64,000 nucleotides of DNA from CAVDAL01 sp963606965. GTDB lineage: Bacteria > Actinomycetota > Coriobacteriia > Coriobacteriales > QAMH01. Every line of letters begins with the position of its first letter. Position 1 is the first letter of the stretch. The stretch is from assembly GCA_963606965.1 (NCBI GenBank), contig CAVDAL010000120.1:11594-75593 (forward strand), written 5' to 3'. The translations under genes were made by a program, and so were the position numbers. Positions 52,356 through 59,899 of this stretch are shown here, piece after piece. Under the pieces are notes generated by a model. It had not been told where the DNA came from. It saw nothing but the letters and a program-made list of their open reading frames with translations, and did not search any database.

Positions 52356-52463
52356 AAAATTCCGGATGAAATCAGAGTAAAATCCGGACATCCATACGGA
52401 TTTTTTCCGAGTAAAACCTGAATAAAATTCGGATTTTTTCCGAGTAAAATCCGGATTTTTTAC
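52356..52463. repeat. Imperfect AT-rich tandem repeat between the unknown membrane gene and comEA
   Basis: The unit CGGATTTTTTCCGAGTAAAA occurs twice nearly intact, with shortened copies on both sides (TCCGGATTTTTTACG, AGAGTAAAATCCGGA). On the minus strand CCGGATTTTACTCGG-AAAAAATCCG can fold with an 8-bp stem CGGATTTT/AAAATCCG and is followed by AATTTTATT, so some copies look like weak terminators. I did not see this unit elsewhere in the window. Confidence 0.7.
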
Positions 52464-52475
52464 GAAAAGCGCAGC

Positions 52476-53273
52476 TTAAACGGCTGGAATATTTTTATCT
52501 AAATCTGAAATTTCACCCTTTGATGGGTCATTATTGTCTTTATTTGTGACAAGAATTTTTGCAAGGATTCTTTGAACTTCTTTTTCTTGTTCTGTAAGCG
52601 AAGAATTTTTATCACTTTCCGGCTCAGCATTTGCTGCTTTAGAAGAATTTTTAGCTTTTTTGCGGGCTTGAGCAATAGCCTCTTTGACTTCATCTGCATT
52701 TTTTAATTCAGACAAATTATTTTCTTCAGCAGAATTTGATAATGCTTGCAAAACAATATTATGAACAATAGCTGCAACATCATCAGTATTCAAACTTGAT
52801 GCAGCTTGCTCCTTTGCCAAATTAATTTCTGGAACATGAGCATCTATGCTCTGTGCGATGAGTTCATTTTCATCTTCTGCTTCTTGTTTATTTTTTGCAG
52901 TTTTGCTGCTATTAGTGCCATTAGAAGGTTTGCTTTCCTTGGCTTTTGCTTTTGCTTCAGCCTTCTTCTTGCGCTTCTTTTCTTCTTTATCACTTTCAAA
53001 AACGATAGAAGCAAATTCGCCTTTTTCAGGCATTTTAATTTGTGGCAAATCGCTTGAAGCTTCAAGGCCAAGAATATATTCATTCTGTGCAGCAATCTGC
53101 TTATTCAACTTATGGATTGTTGAAGATTTCTTAATTGCAACAATAAGAAAGATAATGAATAGCAGCAAAAAAATTATTGCAACAAAAAACCATGCACTTG
53201 ACATGCCACTGGCTTGCAAAATAGGAGCAAAAAGCTCATTGAGGTTTTCATCTAAACTAAGCATAGAAAACAT
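52476..53273 (-). CDS. Unknown single-pass membrane protein with charged cytoplasmic domain
   Basis: 265 residues; I do not recognise the family. There is a short outer N-terminus, one strong membrane helix (about 25-48), a Lys/Glu-rich coiled-coil-like stretch (EEKKRKKKAEAKAKAKE), and a low-complexity polar remainder with two possible short helical pieces. Base composition and codon use look like the neighbours, so it is probably native. ATG 53264 is an alternative start. It is transcribed toward comEA across the repeat region. Confidence 0.6.
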   Translation of the reverse strand: MFSMLSLDENLNELFAPILQASGMSSAWFFVAIIFLLLFIIFLIVAIKKSSTIHKLNKQIAAQNEYILGLEASSDLPQIKMPEKGEFASIVFESDKEEKKRKKKAEAKAKAKESKPSNGTNSSKTAKNKQEAEDENELIAQSIDAHVPEINLAKEQAASSLNTDDVAAIVHNIVLQALSNSAEENNLSELKNADEVKEAIAQARKKAKNSSKAANAEPESDKNSSLTEQEKEVQRILAKILVTNKDNNDPSKGEISDLDKNIPAV

Positions 53274-53374
53274 ATTACCACAGCTCGTTATATTGACTAC
53301 TGTTCAATGTTCATGAAGAGCAAAAAGATTTTTTAGTGGAAAAATTTTAGATTGAAAAAGCTTTTATTTCAACC

Positions 53375-53418
53375 AGGCAAGGCCGTTTCCCGATTCGAAG
53401 TCGGGGCGTACCTTGCCT
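53375..53418 (-). terminator. Two-storey hairpin downstream of tRNA-Glu
   Basis: Outer stem AGGCAAGG/CCTTGCCT and inner stem CCCGA/TCGGG around a CTTCGAA loop. It is the probable 3' end of the tRNA transcript, but no strong U-tract follows. It also resembles an acceptor stem stacked on a T-arm. Confidence 0.5.
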
Positions 53419-53431
53419 AGCTAAAAACAAA

Positions 53432-53508
53432 TGGTAGCCCGTACGGGATTCGAACCCGTGACCTTCGCCTTGAGAGGGCGATGTCCTAAACCGCTAGACG
53501 AACGGGCC
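53432..53508 (-). tRNA. tRNA-Glu (CTC)
   Basis: A full cloverleaf of 77 nt with encoded CCA. The acceptor stem starts GGCCCGT (first pair G-U), the anticodon loop is CTCTCAA with anticodon CTC, and the T-arm has GGTTCGAATCC. It lies 4 nt downstream of tRNA-Gln on the same strand. Confidence 0.96.
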
Positions 53509-53512
53509 GTTT

Positions 53513-53586
53513 TGGTTGGGATGGAAGGAGTCGAACCCTCACTGACGGAACCAGAATCCGCTGTCCTACCATTAGACGACATCCCA
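53513..53586 (-). tRNA. tRNA-Gln (CTG)
   Basis: A 74-nt cloverleaf with encoded CCA. Acceptor TGGGATG, anticodon loop TTCTGGT with anticodon CTG, T-arm with GGTTCGACTCC. With GatCAB in the same window, this tRNA is probably charged with Glu and then amidated. Confidence 0.96.
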
Positions 53587-53617
53587 ATTCAATAAAAGTG
53601 CAATAGCGCAAGTCGTT

Positions 53618-53646
53618 ATATTAAGTGTAAATTCACATTTGGTCAA
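53618..53646 (-). promoter_or_regulatory. Promoter of the tRNA-Gln/tRNA-Glu unit
   Basis: Minus-strand TTGACC (53646-53641), 17-nt spacer, TAATAT (53623-53618). Start is expected near 53611, 25 nt before tRNA-Gln. It is the best sigma-70-type match in the window. Confidence 0.78.
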
Positions 53647-53657
53647 GAACAAAAATG

Positions 53658-54002
53658 GCAAAGTGAGCTTATAAGCCGGGTTCTGTCATTTAAGACGACC
53701 ATTTATCTTGGAATATTGTTACCAATATCCTCTAGCAAGCAACCCGAATGCAAGCCGGGCCAGCCTATAGCATTCCTATTTGCTCTTGCTTCGGATGGGG
53801 TTTATCAAGCCATGCTGTTACCAACATGCTGGTGCGCTCTTACCACACCGTTTCAGCTTTTCTCTGCTTAAAAACAAAGAGTTTTCTTTTCTGTGACACT
53901 AATCCGTCGGGTCACCCCGCCCGGCCGTTAGCCGGCATCCTGCCCTATGAAGCCCGGACTTTCCTCAGCACAAAAGCGCCGCAGCCGTCTGGCTCACTTT
54001 GC
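53658..54002 (-). ncRNA. rnpB: RNase P RNA, bacterial class A
   Basis: About 345 nt. The closing stem P1 is a perfect 11-bp pairing of the two ends (GCAAAGTGAGC/GCTCACTTTGC). Conserved blocks on the minus strand are GAGGAAAGTCCGGGCTTCATAGGGCAGGA (given here as two motifs, GAGGAAAGTCCGG and CAGGATGCCGG), the GGGGTGACCCGACGG region, GGTAAGAGCGCACCAGC and AGAACCCGGCTTATAAGC near the 3' end. It processes the 5' ends of tRNAs, including the two transcribed just downstream. Confidence 0.97.
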
Positions 54003-54010
54003 AATGCAAG

Positions 54011-54016
54011 ATTTTA
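54011..54016 (-). promoter_or_regulatory. Candidate rnpB -10 box overlapping the YggU stop
   Basis: Minus-strand TAAAAT (54016-54011) includes the TAA stop of the DUF167 gene and lies about 8 nt before the P1 stem of rnpB. The -35 is weak. Confidence 0.45.
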
Positions 54017-54250
54017 ACACGGAATATCAAACATTTTATGTCTGGATGCCTCGCCACGTATGCAACGAACACTAGATTTTGGGACATTGAAATAAGCGGC
54101 AAGCACAACACTTGCCGCTTTTGTTGCCTTCCCCTTTTCAGGAGCTGCTGTTACATGAACAATGAGTTCACGCTCGCCAGCTGCATTTTCACGCCAACCC
54201 AAGACTTCATTTTTATGAGCCTTTGGAGTGACTAAAACAGGAACCTGCAT
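54014..54250 (-). CDS. DUF167/YggU-family protein
   Basis: 78 residues with the family core: VTPKAHKNEVLG, then ELIVHVTAAPEKGKATKAASVVLA. The biochemical role is unknown. It lies 3 nt after divIVA at the end of the division cluster, where relatives are often found. Its stop codon overlaps the rnpB promoter. Confidence 0.9.
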   Translation of the reverse strand: MQVPVLVTPKAHKNEVLGWRENAAGERELIVHVTAAPEKGKATKAASVVLAAYFNVPKSSVRCIRGEASRHKMFDIPC

Positions 54251-54253
54251 TAT

Positions 54254-55078
54254 TTAGCTGATTTCTTCAATGTCATCAAAAAAGCTATCATTCATAACAG
54301 ATGTTGAAGGAACAGCTTGCTGTTCATACGCAGGCTTTGTTTGAACTTCTTCTTGCGCAGAAACATTTTCATTAGCAGCTGCAATATTTTCAGCCTCTTG
54401 AGTCTTAATTAACAGATTTTCAACTGCTGCATCTGAAACATCTGGTGTATCCATTCCATCAAAACTCTTTTCCGCCTCTTCGCTGAAATGAGCAATAAGC
54501 ATTTTGAATTCTTCACGGAACTTTTCATAGCTGCCTTTAATGCTATCAGCTTCGTCTAAAACACGCTTCTTTTCAGCTAAAGCATCGCGCAAAAGTTCGC
54601 GAGCTTTTGCTTCTGATTCGCGATAAATGCGTTCGCCTTCAGCACGCGCATCTTCCTTTAAAGCATCAGCACTGCGCTGTGCAGAAATAAATGCTTTTGA
54701 AATAACATCATCATTTACTTCTTTATCGCTTAGTTTTTGTTCAAGTTCAGCAATTTTTGCTTTAGCTTCCATAAGTTCAACAGGATCAGCTTCTTTTGTT
54801 GCAGTTGCTTCTGCCTTTAAAGCTTCAAGCTCAGCTTCTGCTGCCTCTAAGCGATTTTTTAAAGCAATAACTTCCTCAGAATCGCCTTGCGCGTCTTGAG
54901 CATTTTGCAATTCGCCCTTAGCTGCTTCAAGTTCTTCTTTCAACTTGTAATTTGTTTCAATCATGCTGCCAACTTCATGCGCAACATATTCCAAAAAGTC
55001 ATCGACCTGCTTTACGTCATATCCTCGTAATGCATGTTCAAACCCTTGCTCATTAATCATTTTTGGTGTGATACTCAT
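54254..55078 (-). CDS. divIVA: DivIVA/Wag31-family pole and septum protein
   Basis: 274 residues. The N-terminal lipid-binding domain begins MSITPKMINEQGFEHALRGY and continues DVKQVDDFLEYV; long coiled coils follow (about 35-230), with an acidic, Ala/Glu-rich tail. It binds curved membrane and recruits wall-growth proteins. GAAAGGAAAAG precedes the ATG. It follows sepF in the usual order. Confidence 0.95.
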   Translation of the reverse strand: MSITPKMINEQGFEHALRGYDVKQVDDFLEYVAHEVGSMIETNYKLKEELEAAKGELQNAQDAQGDSEEVIALKNRLEAAEAELEALKAEATATKEADPVELMEAKAKIAELEQKLSDKEVNDDVISKAFISAQRSADALKEDARAEGERIYRESEAKARELLRDALAEKKRVLDEADSIKGSYEKFREEFKMLIAHFSEEAEKSFDGMDTPDVSDAAVENLLIKTQEAENIAAANENVSAQEEVQTKPAYEQQAVPSTSVMNDSFFDDIEEIS

Positions 55079-55112
55079 TTTCTTTTCCTTTCAAAAATAT
55101 GTATCAAAAAGC

Positions 55113-55853
55113 CTATTGAATTGCGCCTTGGTCGCGCAAATATTTACGTTCATCTTCAGACAAGTCTCGCATGCCTTTGCTGATTATAAATGTTTTTATT
55201 CCTTCTTTTTCGACCGTGCCATTTAAAGCACTTGCCACGCCGAATGAAAAGTCCAAAACACGCTTTGCAAGATCTGCTGGTGTTGAATTAAAAACTATAG
55301 CAACAGTTTTGCCAGCTTTAAATGAGCTTGCAATTTTTTCAACATCAGAATATATGCTTGGACGCACAATTTCAATTCTTGAAGAAGGATCCATGCTAAT
55401 TTGCTTGATGTCAGAATCAAATTGTGAATATGGGTCAGAACTCGAAGAAGAATAAGATGAAGAGCTTGAACCATATGAAGAATATGAACTTGGACGCGAA
55501 TAGCTAGAGCTATCAGTAAATGATGAACTATAGCTGCTGCGTGGGCTTGAACTGCGATACGAACGAGTTGAAGAATAATCAGTTATGTCGTCATAAGAAG
55601 CAACTTTAAGTTCACGGTCTGTGTTTATTGTCACATTCTGGAAGCTATTTGGATTATATTCGTCAAAGCTTAGCGGATTACCGCCATCTTGCGGATAGTC
55701 ATCATATTCAGCAGATTCATCATCATAATATCCGCCTTCATCATTATATGAATCATCATAATATCCATCGTCTGAATATTGATTTTGGCCATCTTGCCAA
55801 TCTGAATCATCACTAAAACCAAGTTTGCCTTTAACGCCATCAAAAAATCCCAC
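55113..55853 (-). CDS. sepF: SepF cell-division protein with long low-complexity linker
   Basis: 246 residues. A short N-terminal amphipathic piece (GFFDGVKGKLGF) for membrane binding is followed by a linker of about 140 residues, first Asp/Tyr-rich and acidic, then Ser/Tyr/Arg-rich; the C-terminal 85 residues form the SepF domain that binds FtsZ. The frame opens at 56015 inside yggS; GTG 55853 with GGAGG 5 nt upstream is the start. With no ftsA in the cluster, SepF is probably the FtsZ membrane anchor. Confidence 0.92.
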   Translation of the reverse strand: MGFFDGVKGKLGFSDDSDWQDGQNQYSDDGYYDDSYNDEGGYYDDESAEYDDYPQDGGNPLSFDEYNPNSFQNVTINTDRELKVASYDDITDYSSTRSYRSSSPRSSYSSSFTDSSSYSRPSSYSSYGSSSSSYSSSSSDPYSQFDSDIKQISMDPSSRIEIVRPSIYSDVEKIASSFKAGKTVAIVFNSTPADLAKRVLDFSFGVASALNGTVEKEGIKTFIISKGMRDLSEDERKYLRDQGAIQ

Positions 55854-55881
55854 AAGTTCCTCCGGACTTTCACATATGTTT

Positions 55882-56574
55882 TTACTGCACAAAGCTTTCG
55901 CTGAATATCTTTCTGCCGATGCGTACCATAGTAGCACCTTCACTGATGGCGGATGCATAATCGTTAGACATACCCATCGAAAGTTCATCAAAACTGATGT
56001 TACCACGCCCACCATACTGGCTCTTCATTTCTTGCGCGAGTTTTCTTAAACCTGCAAAAGTTTTCCGCGCAATGGTTGCATCTGCAATCGGAGCCATTGT
56101 CATCATGCCCTTACAATGAACATGCTCACAAGCAAGCACTTCTTCAATAAATGCTGCAACATTTTCAGGAGCAAGACCAGCTTTAGATTCTTCACCTGAA
56201 ATATTAACTTCTAACAACACATCTTGAATGATATTTTGCTTTGCAGCTTCCTTTTCAATAGCATGAAGTAAAGTTGGTCTGTCCAATGAATGAATTAAGA
56301 AGCTTTTCCCGACAACTTCATGTGCTTTATTGGACTGCAGTCTGCCAATGAAATGCCAATTTGCTTGCGGAAAAGCTTCCCTCTTTTCATTGAAAAGTTT
56401 GCTTCTGTTTTCCCCAAAATCCATTTGTCCACAAGATATTGCTTCCTGGACTTGCGGCAAGCCAACAGTTTTACTCACAGCAATAAGGCGGACATCTTTA
56501 GGGTCGCGCCCTGCTTCTTTGCATAACTGGGAAATTTCTTCTTTACATGATTGCAAACGCTCTTGAAGCGTCAT
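55882..56574 (-). CDS. yggS: YggS-family PLP homeostasis protein
   Basis: 230 residues, a single alanine-racemase-like TIM barrel that binds PLP through the lysine in LIAVSKT. Further motifs are FGENR, WHFIGRLQSNK, SLDR, EVNISGEESKAG, GMMTM and SMGMSNDYASAI. It keeps free PLP in balance. GGGGAGG precedes the ATG. It lies in its usual place between pgeF and sepF. Confidence 0.96.
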   Translation of the reverse strand: MTLQERLQSCKEEISQLCKEAGRDPKDVRLIAVSKTVGLPQVQEAISCGQMDFGENRSKLFNEKREAFPQANWHFIGRLQSNKAHEVVGKSFLIHSLDRPTLLHAIEKEAAKQNIIQDVLLEVNISGEESKAGLAPENVAAFIEEVLACEHVHCKGMMTMAPIADATIARKTFAGLRKLAQEMKSQYGGRGNISFDELSMGMSNDYASAISEGATMVRIGRKIFSESFVQ

Positions 56575-56594
56575 AATTTATAGCCTCCCCGCTC

Positions 56595-57425
56595 CTATCT
56601 TATAAAAGCAAATGCACCATGGCGGCCACATTTGCCATTTTCTGCTCTGTAAGAATAATATTTATCAATATTGCAAGATGTACAAACTTTAGCATCTGCA
56701 ATTCGGTTTTTATCAGCACCGATGCAAATTAACTGCTTAATAATAACACTTGATAAATCAACATGACGCTTTGTTGGAACAACATCCAAACCATATTTTT
56801 CAGCAAATTGTTGCGCAAGTTCATCTGATACTTCAAAGCAACATGTACCAATATGCGGACCAATATAAATATTGCAATCTGCCACACAGCATGAAGCTTC
56901 ACTTGCAAGCATCTTCAAACCTTTTGCAGCAATATCTGAATATGCACCGCGCCAACCCGCATGCAAAATAGCAAAAGATGAATCTGGAGCAACAACAATA
57001 ACAGGCACGCAATCTGCAAAACATAGCAAAACTGGCACACCGCACTTATTGCACAAAATTCCATCTGCGCCGCCATGCGCCAAAGCATTTGTTTGTTGTG
57101 CATCTTCGACTATAAGAATATTACTGCCATGAACTTGATTTGGACAGATCAGCTTTTGCTTTTCAATATAATCATCAAAACATGACATCAATAAATTGCG
57201 ATTTTGATATTCATTTTCAATGGTGTCGCCATCTTTGTGATGCAAATTCAATGATGAAAATTCGCCTTCACTAACACCGCCGCATCTGTCAGTAAATACA
57301 ATGCGCACGCCACATGCGTGCCATAAAGATTCATCAGTCAAAAGCGAAAGCTCTTTATTATTACCATTACTAAAAGAGAACTCTGCCAAGCAAGGCATTG
57401 GCAGAGTCTGAAAATCTTTTTTCAT
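56595..57425 (-). CDS. pgeF: Purine nucleoside phosphorylase YlmD/PgeF (laccase-like domain)
   Basis: 276 residues of the former polyphenol-oxidase family. Motifs are FTDRCGGVSEGEFSSLNL, NQVHG, ADGILC, CFADCVPV, HAGWRG and GPHIGTCCFEV; the zinc ligands are the His and Cys residues in these. It phosphorolyses purine nucleosides; a role in peptidoglycan editing has been proposed. It follows ftsZ by 11 nt. Confidence 0.93.
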   Translation of the reverse strand: MKKDFQTLPMPCLAEFSFSNGNNKELSLLTDESLWHACGVRIVFTDRCGGVSEGEFSSLNLHHKDGDTIENEYQNRNLLMSCFDDYIEKQKLICPNQVHGSNILIVEDAQQTNALAHGGADGILCNKCGVPVLLCFADCVPVIVVAPDSSFAILHAGWRGAYSDIAAKGLKMLASEASCCVADCNIYIGPHIGTCCFEVSDELAQQFAEKYGLDVVPTKRHVDLSSVIIKQLICIGADKNRIADAKVCTSCNIDKYYSYRAENGKCGRHGAFAFIR

Positions 57426-57436
57426 TTTATTATTTC

Positions 57437-58597
57437 TTAATAGCGGTTGCGCTTCAAAAAGTCTGGGATGTCATCGTCAAACAAACTATCAAAACTTGAA
57501 TCCCCTGTTGGATTAGATGAATAGCTTGATGTTGTTGATGGAGCAACAGGAGCAGCAGCTGAAGCAACTGGTGCCGGAGCAGCACTAGCAGCTGGACGAG
57601 CAGTATTTCTATTAGTATTTACATTCATTGATGTTTGGGTATCTTGCATTTTAAAGCCTGTTGCAATAACAGTAACTCGCAATTGATCATCCATTGAATC
57701 ATCAATAACAGTACCAAAGATGATATTTGCATCTTCATCAGCAGCACTATTAATAATATTTGAAGCTTCATCAATTTCTGCCAAGCTCATATCGCTGCTG
57801 CCAGTGATAGAGAATAAAATTCTGTCTGCACCAACAATTGATGATTCCAAAAGCTTTGAAGTAATAGCTTGAGTTGCAGCATCGCTTGCTCTATTTTCAC
57901 CAGAAGCAATGCCAATGCCCATCATTGCAGAACCAGCGCCCTTCATAATTGCGCGAACATCTGCAAAGTCAAGATTAATGAGGCCAGGAATTGTAATAAG
58001 GTCTGTAATGCCCTGTGTGCCTTGGCGCAAAATATCATCTGCAATGCGGAATGCATCAAGCATTGATGTGCGCTTTTCAATAACTTGGAGTAAGCGGTCA
58101 TTTGGAATAACAATGAGTGTATCAACTTTAGTTTCAAGGATTGCAATGCCTTCTTCAGCTTGAGCCATGCGCTTGCGACCTTCAAAACCAAAAGGCTTTG
58201 TAACAACAGCAACAGTCAATGCACCAATTTCTTCCATTGCGATTTCAGCAACAATTGGAGCAGCGCCTGTGCCTGTGCCGCCGCCTTCACCAGCTGTAAC
58301 AAAAACCATGTCTGCGCCAGCTAGAGCTTCGCGAATTTCTGCGCGAGATTCTTCAGCTGCTTGGCAGCCAATTTCAGGATTAGCGCCTGCGCCAAGACCG
58401 CGTGTCAATTCTTCACCAATATGAACTGTGCGGTCTGCATCTGACATCAACAAGGCCTGACGATCTGTGTTGATTGCTACAAACTCAACACCTTTTACTC
58501 CAGCTTCGACCATACGGTTTACAGCATTTGTGCCGCCACCGCCAACGCCTACAACTTTAATAACGGCTAAATGGTCTGCTCCAACATAATCAGGCAT
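57437..58597 (-). CDS. ftsZ: Cell-division GTPase FtsZ
   Basis: 386 residues. The N-terminal GTPase has GVGGGGTNAVNRM, the tubulin signature GGGTGTGAAP (about 105-114), and the T7 loop NLDFADV. An Ala/Pro/Ser-rich linker of about 60 residues leads to the conserved tail DIPDFLKRNRY, which binds SepF. It forms the division ring. GGAGGAAAC precedes the ATG. It has its own leader of about 150 nt. Confidence 0.98.
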   Translation of the reverse strand: MPDYVGADHLAVIKVVGVGGGGTNAVNRMVEAGVKGVEFVAINTDRQALLMSDADRTVHIGEELTRGLGAGANPEIGCQAAEESRAEIREALAGADMVFVTAGEGGGTGTGAAPIVAEIAMEEIGALTVAVVTKPFGFEGRKRMAQAEEGIAILETKVDTLIVIPNDRLLQVIEKRTSMLDAFRIADDILRQGTQGITDLITIPGLINLDFADVRAIMKGAGSAMMGIGIASGENRASDAATQAITSKLLESSIVGADRILFSITGSSDMSLAEIDEASNIINSAADEDANIIFGTVIDDSMDDQLRVTVIATGFKMQDTQTSMNVNTNRNTARPAASAAPAPVASAAAPVAPSTTSSYSSNPTGDSSFDSLFDDDIPDFLKRNRY

Positions 58598-58630
58598 TAG
58601 TTTCCTCCATTAAAAATCTTATCTTAATCA

Positions 58631-58679
58631 AGCTGGCTAACCAGCTAAACACGTACAAAACAAAATCCGTCTAATTGTA
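58631..58679 (-). promoter_or_regulatory. ftsZ leader: -10 candidate and palindrome
   Basis: Minus-strand TACAAT (58679-58674) with a weak GTGCAA -35. In the leader lies the hairpin-forming palindrome AGCTGGTTAGCCAGCT (58646-58631). The rest of the 168-nt gap after ftsQ holds no gene. Confidence 0.4.
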
Positions 58680-58765
58680 GCGCAATTTATGATATTTGCA
58701 CATCTGAAATATTCACTAGGGCAAAATCTCCACCTGAAGGATATATTCTGCGAAGATTATGTGTG

Positions 58766-59899
58766 TTAAAGCTTGCGATATGTAGGCCTTGAAGGCACGC
58801 GAACGTTTATATAAGAAATTTTCCCAGAATATTTTTCAAGCAAAGCTTGTGCAGATGCTACTTTTTCTTCAACATTTTGTGCCTCTCCGAAAGCAACAAC
58901 AACACCATTTTTAAGATTTAGCTGCGCTTTTACAGCAGATTCAGCAGATATTGTCTTAACTTGTTTAGCAAAGTCTTGCGGTAGCGCCTCATAAATTGCA
59001 ATTGCATTTTTAATGCCATCATCATTGCAATCAACACCTGATGCAGGAGAATTTATAGCAGTATTCACATCAATAATCTTATTATTTTGTTTCCAGTCAT
59101 CATTCGTTGCGGCAGAAAGCCATGTTCCATCAGATGCAATGACCCAAATGCTTTTAGAATTCAATTTAACAACAGCAGCAGGTGTACGTTCTGTAATGCT
59201 AATTTGCAAGGTATGCGGAAACTTGCGCGAAACACTAGCATCTTGAATCCATGCATGTTCTTTCAAGCGTTCTACAATTCCGCTTGCATCGCAGCGCAAC
59301 AAAGTTGAACCATCTGCGACAGCCGCAAGCTGCGTAATTTCTTGACTTGTTAAATGTGACGCACCTTCAACTTGAACATTTTCAACAGCAAACAAATTTG
59401 AACGATAAACAAAAATTGTTCCAAAAATTAAGCCCAAAATCAAAACGATAATTAAAACAAAACGCAAAACATATGCACGATATTTCTTTTTTAACTTAGT
59501 ATCATGGTCGCGCTTATTATGCTTTTTTATGTCACCTAAGCGTTCACCCTGCATCTCATCTTCATCAGGATATAACTTCCGAACGTTAGCGCCTTGATTA
59601 TTACTCTGCTTGCTACCTAACTTTTTATTTTGTTTTGCAGTAAGTCTTTCATTTTCAGCACGCAACTTGTCCAGACTTGCCTGTTCTTTTTGACGAGCCT
59701 TTGCTTCTTTAGCCTGTTGCTTTGCTGCTTGCTTATTGGTTTTATCTGCGATAGATTTGCGCTTTCCAGCAACATTTTGCGATGATTTTTTGGCACTATT
59801 CCTCTTGCCCTGCCCATTATTTGCAGGTCGCGAAGACTGCGCAGAAACTTTGCGCTTATTGCCTTTAGGGTCTAGTTTTGGGTCAAACTTAAGCCCCAT
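58766..59899 (-). CDS. ftsQ: FtsQ/DivIB division protein with long basic N-terminal tail
   Basis: 377 residues. Residues 1-143 are cytoplasmic and strongly basic (Lys/Gln/Arg/Ala), much longer than usual. One membrane helix (about 144-165) is followed by a POTRA domain (NVQVEGASHLTSQEI) and the FtsQ domain ending in ISYINVRVPSRPTYR. It links FtsZ-side and septal-wall proteins. It overlaps murC by 11 nt. Confidence 0.94.
   Translation of the reverse strand: MGLKFDPKLDPKGNKRKVSAQSSRPANNGQGKRNSAKKSSQNVAGKRKSIADKTNKQAAKQQAKEAKARQKEQASLDKLRAENERLTAKQNKKLGSKQSNNQGANVRKLYPDEDEMQGERLGDIKKHNKRDHDTKLKKKYRAYVLRFVLIIVLILGLIFGTIFVYRSNLFAVENVQVEGASHLTSQEITQLAAVADGSTLLRCDASGIVERLKEHAWIQDASVSRKFPHTLQISITERTPAAVVKLNSKSIWVIASDGTWLSAATNDDWKQNNKIIDVNTAINSPASGVDCNDDGIKNAIAIYEALPQDFAKQVKTISAESAVKAQLNLKNGVVVAFGEAQNVEEKVASAQALLEKYSGKISYINVRVPSRPTYRKL

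Noticed and set aside
53375..53418. A third tRNA gene
   Set aside because: No D-arm or anticodon arm can be drawn; only the acceptor-like and T-like stems exist.
54014..54250. Plus-strand small gene over the YggU region (53999-54235)
   Set aside because: It is antisense to a recognisable DUF167 protein and overlaps the rnpB 5' end.
55854..56015. Longer SepF start at 56015
   Set aside because: It would overlap yggS by more than 130 nt and has no SD; GTG 55853 has GGAGG at the right distance and gives the usual SepF N-terminus.
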